Assembly: GCF_002155965.1 (NCBI RefSeq)
Contig: NZ_MUMH01000044.1
Location: forward strand, 1-64,000
Source: Allokutzneria sp. NRRL B-24872
GTDB taxonomy: Bacteria; Actinomycetota; Actinomycetes; Mycobacteriales; Pseudonocardiaceae
Reading direction: 5' to 3'
DNA: 64,000 nucleotides
In this document: piece after piece, positions 62,297 to 64,000 of the stretch
How the letters are laid out: the number at the start of each line of letters is the position of its first letter
Position numbering within the stretch: position 1 is the stretch's first letter
Notes under the pieces: generated by a model
What the model saw: the letters and a program-made list of their open reading frames with translations, nothing else
What the model was told of the DNA's origin: nothing
Databases searched by the model: none
Program-made: the position numbers and the translations under genes

Positions 62297-64000
62297 CTAC
62301 GCCGAGCGGGACAGCGCGATCAGGTTGCGAACCAGACCATCGGCGACGGCGCACGCCTCGTGCTCGGTGAAAGCATCCGGACGATAGTCGATGCGCAGCT
62401 CCAAGTGGTCGGAAGCCATGCGCGCCACCAAGGACAGCGGGTAGTGCGTGCCGTCGTGGACGGTTATGTCGCGAACAACCACGGAGCCCATCTGGGAAAG
62501 CGAAACCACGGGGTAGTTGTGGAACACGACGTGCCCGGCGAACAGGTGGCTGTGACCGAGAGCTTCGGCCATGGCGGGCCAGCCGTGGTGCTGGTGCGGC
62601 ACCACGGCGACGTACTCGGCCTGGAGTTGGGCGGCGAGGTCGGTGAGGGGTTCGCCGATCTCGCGGCGGACGCGGACGGGGATGATGTTGGTGTGCAGGC
62701 CGACGATGGAGGTCATGCCGGGCACTTCGGGCGAGCGGCCGGAGACGGTGGCGCCGAGGAGGAGGTCTTCGGTGCCGGTCAGTTCGCAGAGCGCCTGGGC
62801 CCACGCGGTGCGCACGAGGACGCCGGGGGTGAGGCCACGGGAGCGGGCCGAGGCCAGGAGAGCCGCACTGTCCACTGAAGACAGTCGGAGCCCGTGCTGG
62901 CGGGGCAGGAGGGTGGCGGAGTCGGCGACGGGAGGGGCGAAGAGCGTGGGCTTGGCGCCGTCGAGCTGCGTGGCCCACGCGGCAACCGCCGCGGCCTGGT
63001 CCTGGCGAGCGACCCACGACAGGTGCGAGTCGAAGCCGCGGGCGGTGCCGGGCAGGGAACCCTCGTAGAGCTGGAAGAGCTCGCCCATGAGCACCGACAA
63101 GGACCAGCCGTCGATGACGGCGTGGTGGATGGTGAGGACGAGGGTGTGCCGCTGCGGGCCGCGCTCAACGAGGTGCGCGCGCAGGAGCGGGGGACTCGTC
63201 ACGTCGAAGCGGACAGCCCGATCAGCGGCAAGGACCTCGTCGACGGGCGAGGTGGACACGGTCCACGGGACGACGGCGTCTGCGACGACGACCTGGGCGT
63301 CGGGCCAGGGGAAGCACGAGCGCAGGGCGCTGTGCCGGTCGACGAGCCCCTGGCAGGCCGAGCGCAGCCTGGAAGAATCCAGCGGACCGTCGAGGTCGAA
63401 GACGACCTGCACGTTGTAGACGTCGTCGCCGCGCGGGACGCGGAGCGTGTGCGCGAGCATTTCGCCTTGCAGCGGCGTGACGGGAAGGACGTCGGTCAAG
63501 CCCGGGTAGAAGCTCACGAACGAGTCGACAGCCCGCTGGTTGAGCTGCACCAAGGGAAAGTCCGACGGCGTGTGCCCACCGCGCTCCAAGGCGGCCAGCT
63601 CATGCATCGACGACACCCACGCGTCGACGAGCGCGCACGCCTCCGAAGAGGTCAGCCGCGCGCGATCCCACGACCAGGAAGCGACGAGCACCGGACCGCC
63701 GTCGCGCTCCTCGGCGAGGGCGTTGAGCTCCACAACATGCGTCGGAGTCATGCGCGGATCACGAGCACCGCCAAAGGCACGCACGGCGAAAGCGTCGTCG
63801 CCGACGCCGAAGCGGCCGAGGTAGTTCACCAGGATCTGCGGCGTGGCGAGATCGGCGAGTTCGCCCTGGACATGGCGTAGCAGGCCGTAGCCCAAGCCGT
63901 CGCCGGGCACGCTGGCGAGCTGCTCCTTCACCTGCTTCACGGAACTGCCCGCGTCGAGCGTCGGCGTGAGCGCGACGGGATGCATGTCGGTGAACCACCC
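62297..64000 (-). CDS. Nonribosomal peptide synthetase, C-terminal part (ends E-C), cut by right edge
   Basis: The visible 567-plus residues are the C-terminus of a larger NRPS that enters from the right edge. The first about 95 residues are the end of an epimerization domain (VKQVKEQLASVPGDGLGYGL, LVNYLGRFG), then a linker (PSDFPLVQLNQ) and a complete condensation domain with PVTPLQGEMLAHTL and the catalytic HHAVIDG (nt near 63107-63127). The protein stops right after this C domain; there is no A, T or TE domain. An upstream E domain makes the C domain of the D-residue acceptor type. It could hand over to a separate A-T protein or carry out cyclisation/dimerisation. No A domain is visible, so substrate is unknown. 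Confidence 0.9.
   Translation of the reverse strand, partial: GWFTDMHPVALTPTLDAGSSVKQVKEQLASVPGDGLGYGLLRHVQGELADLATPQILVNYLGRFGVGDDAFAVRAFGGARDPRMTPTHVVELNALAEERDGGPVLVASWSWDRARLTSSEACALVDAWVSSMHELAALERGGHTPSDFPLVQLNQRAVDSFVSFYPGLTDVLPVTPLQGEMLAHTLRVPRGDDVYNVQVVFDLDGPLDSSRLRSACQGLVDRHSALRSCFPWPDAQVVVADAVVPWTVSTSPVDEVLAADRAVRFDVTSPPLLRAHLVERGPQRHTLVLTIHHAVIDGWSLSVLMGELFQLYEGSLPGTARGFDSHLSWVARQDQAAAVAAWATQLDGAKPTLFAPPVADSATLLPRQHGLRLSSVDSAALLASARSRGLTPGVLVRTAWAQALCELTGTEDLLLGATVSGRSPEVPGMTSIVGLHTNIIPVRVRREIGEPLTDLAAQLQAEYVAVVPHQHHGWPAMAEALGHSHLFAGHVVFHNYPVVSLSQMGSVVVRDITVHDGTHYPLSLVARMASDHLELRIDYRPDAFTEHEACAVADGLVRNLIALSRSA

Noticed and set aside
1-64000. tRNA or rRNA genes
   Set aside because: No cloverleaf with conserved T-loop (GGTTCRANNCC-like) and no rRNA signatures were seen by eye; a tRNAscan run would be needed to exclude one.

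Overview
The window is very GC-rich DNA with dense genes, many GTG starts, ATGA-type translational couplings, MarR/TetR/XRE/ECF regulators, a DUF222-HNH gene, an IrtAB-type siderophore transporter and modular type I PKS and NRPS genes. This points to a filamentous actinomycete, most likely of the Pseudonocardiaceae (inference from gene content and style, not from a marker gene). The window opens inside one gene (left edge) and closes inside an NRPS gene (right edge).

1-12.7 kb is mostly housekeeping or accessory: a PaaI-type thioesterase divergent from a MarR regulator, a GH3 glycosidase, a lipoprotein, an ArsR-SRPBCC fusion regulator with an MFS exporter, an ECF sigma factor with a SnoaL-like tail beside a RibD-like reductase, an XRE regulator, an unrecognised three-gene set and a membrane-anchored GH18-like protein. 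12.7-25 kb holds a secreted lectin plus pore-forming-like protein, a DMT transporter, a DinB protein, a lone P450, a phosphodiesterase, a class I glutamyl-tRNA synthetase, a LysE exporter, a small secreted protein, a TetR/flavin monooxygenase pair and a secreted C39-like protease. 25-31 kb is an iron operon (TetR, IrtA-like, IrtB-like, hydrolase) under an imperfect iron box. 31-37.3 kb has a secreted BECR-like protein, an accessory YidC, a PL7 lyase, a DUF4097/RHH pair and a three-gene polymorphic-toxin module (small ESX-like protein, DddA/SCP1.201-type deaminase, Imm1 immunity protein).

37.5-60.3 kb is a polyketide locus. Two translationally coupled PKS genes on the minus strand (4 modules in total) are divergent from a glycosyltransferase-P450 pair. 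Remarkably, both PKS proteins start with an N-terminal docking coil and both end in a thioesterase, and there is no loading module in view. Predicted extender units are methylmalonyl (PKS-A), malonyl, an ethylmalonyl-like unit, and malonyl (PKS-B). Glycosyltransferase and P450 are the likely tailoring (or self-protection) enzymes. The locus must depend on upstream PKS subunits that are not visible here.

60.3-64 kb contains a small unknown gene, a DUF222-HNH nuclease, a three-repeat orphan type I-E-like CRISPR remnant, and the 3' end of an NRPS gene that ends in a condensation domain directly after an epimerization domain.

Across genes and intergenic DNA the word TCCAC-N3-GGAC recurs far above expectation, often forcing rare NNT codons; this is the strongest signal not explained by ordinary annotation.
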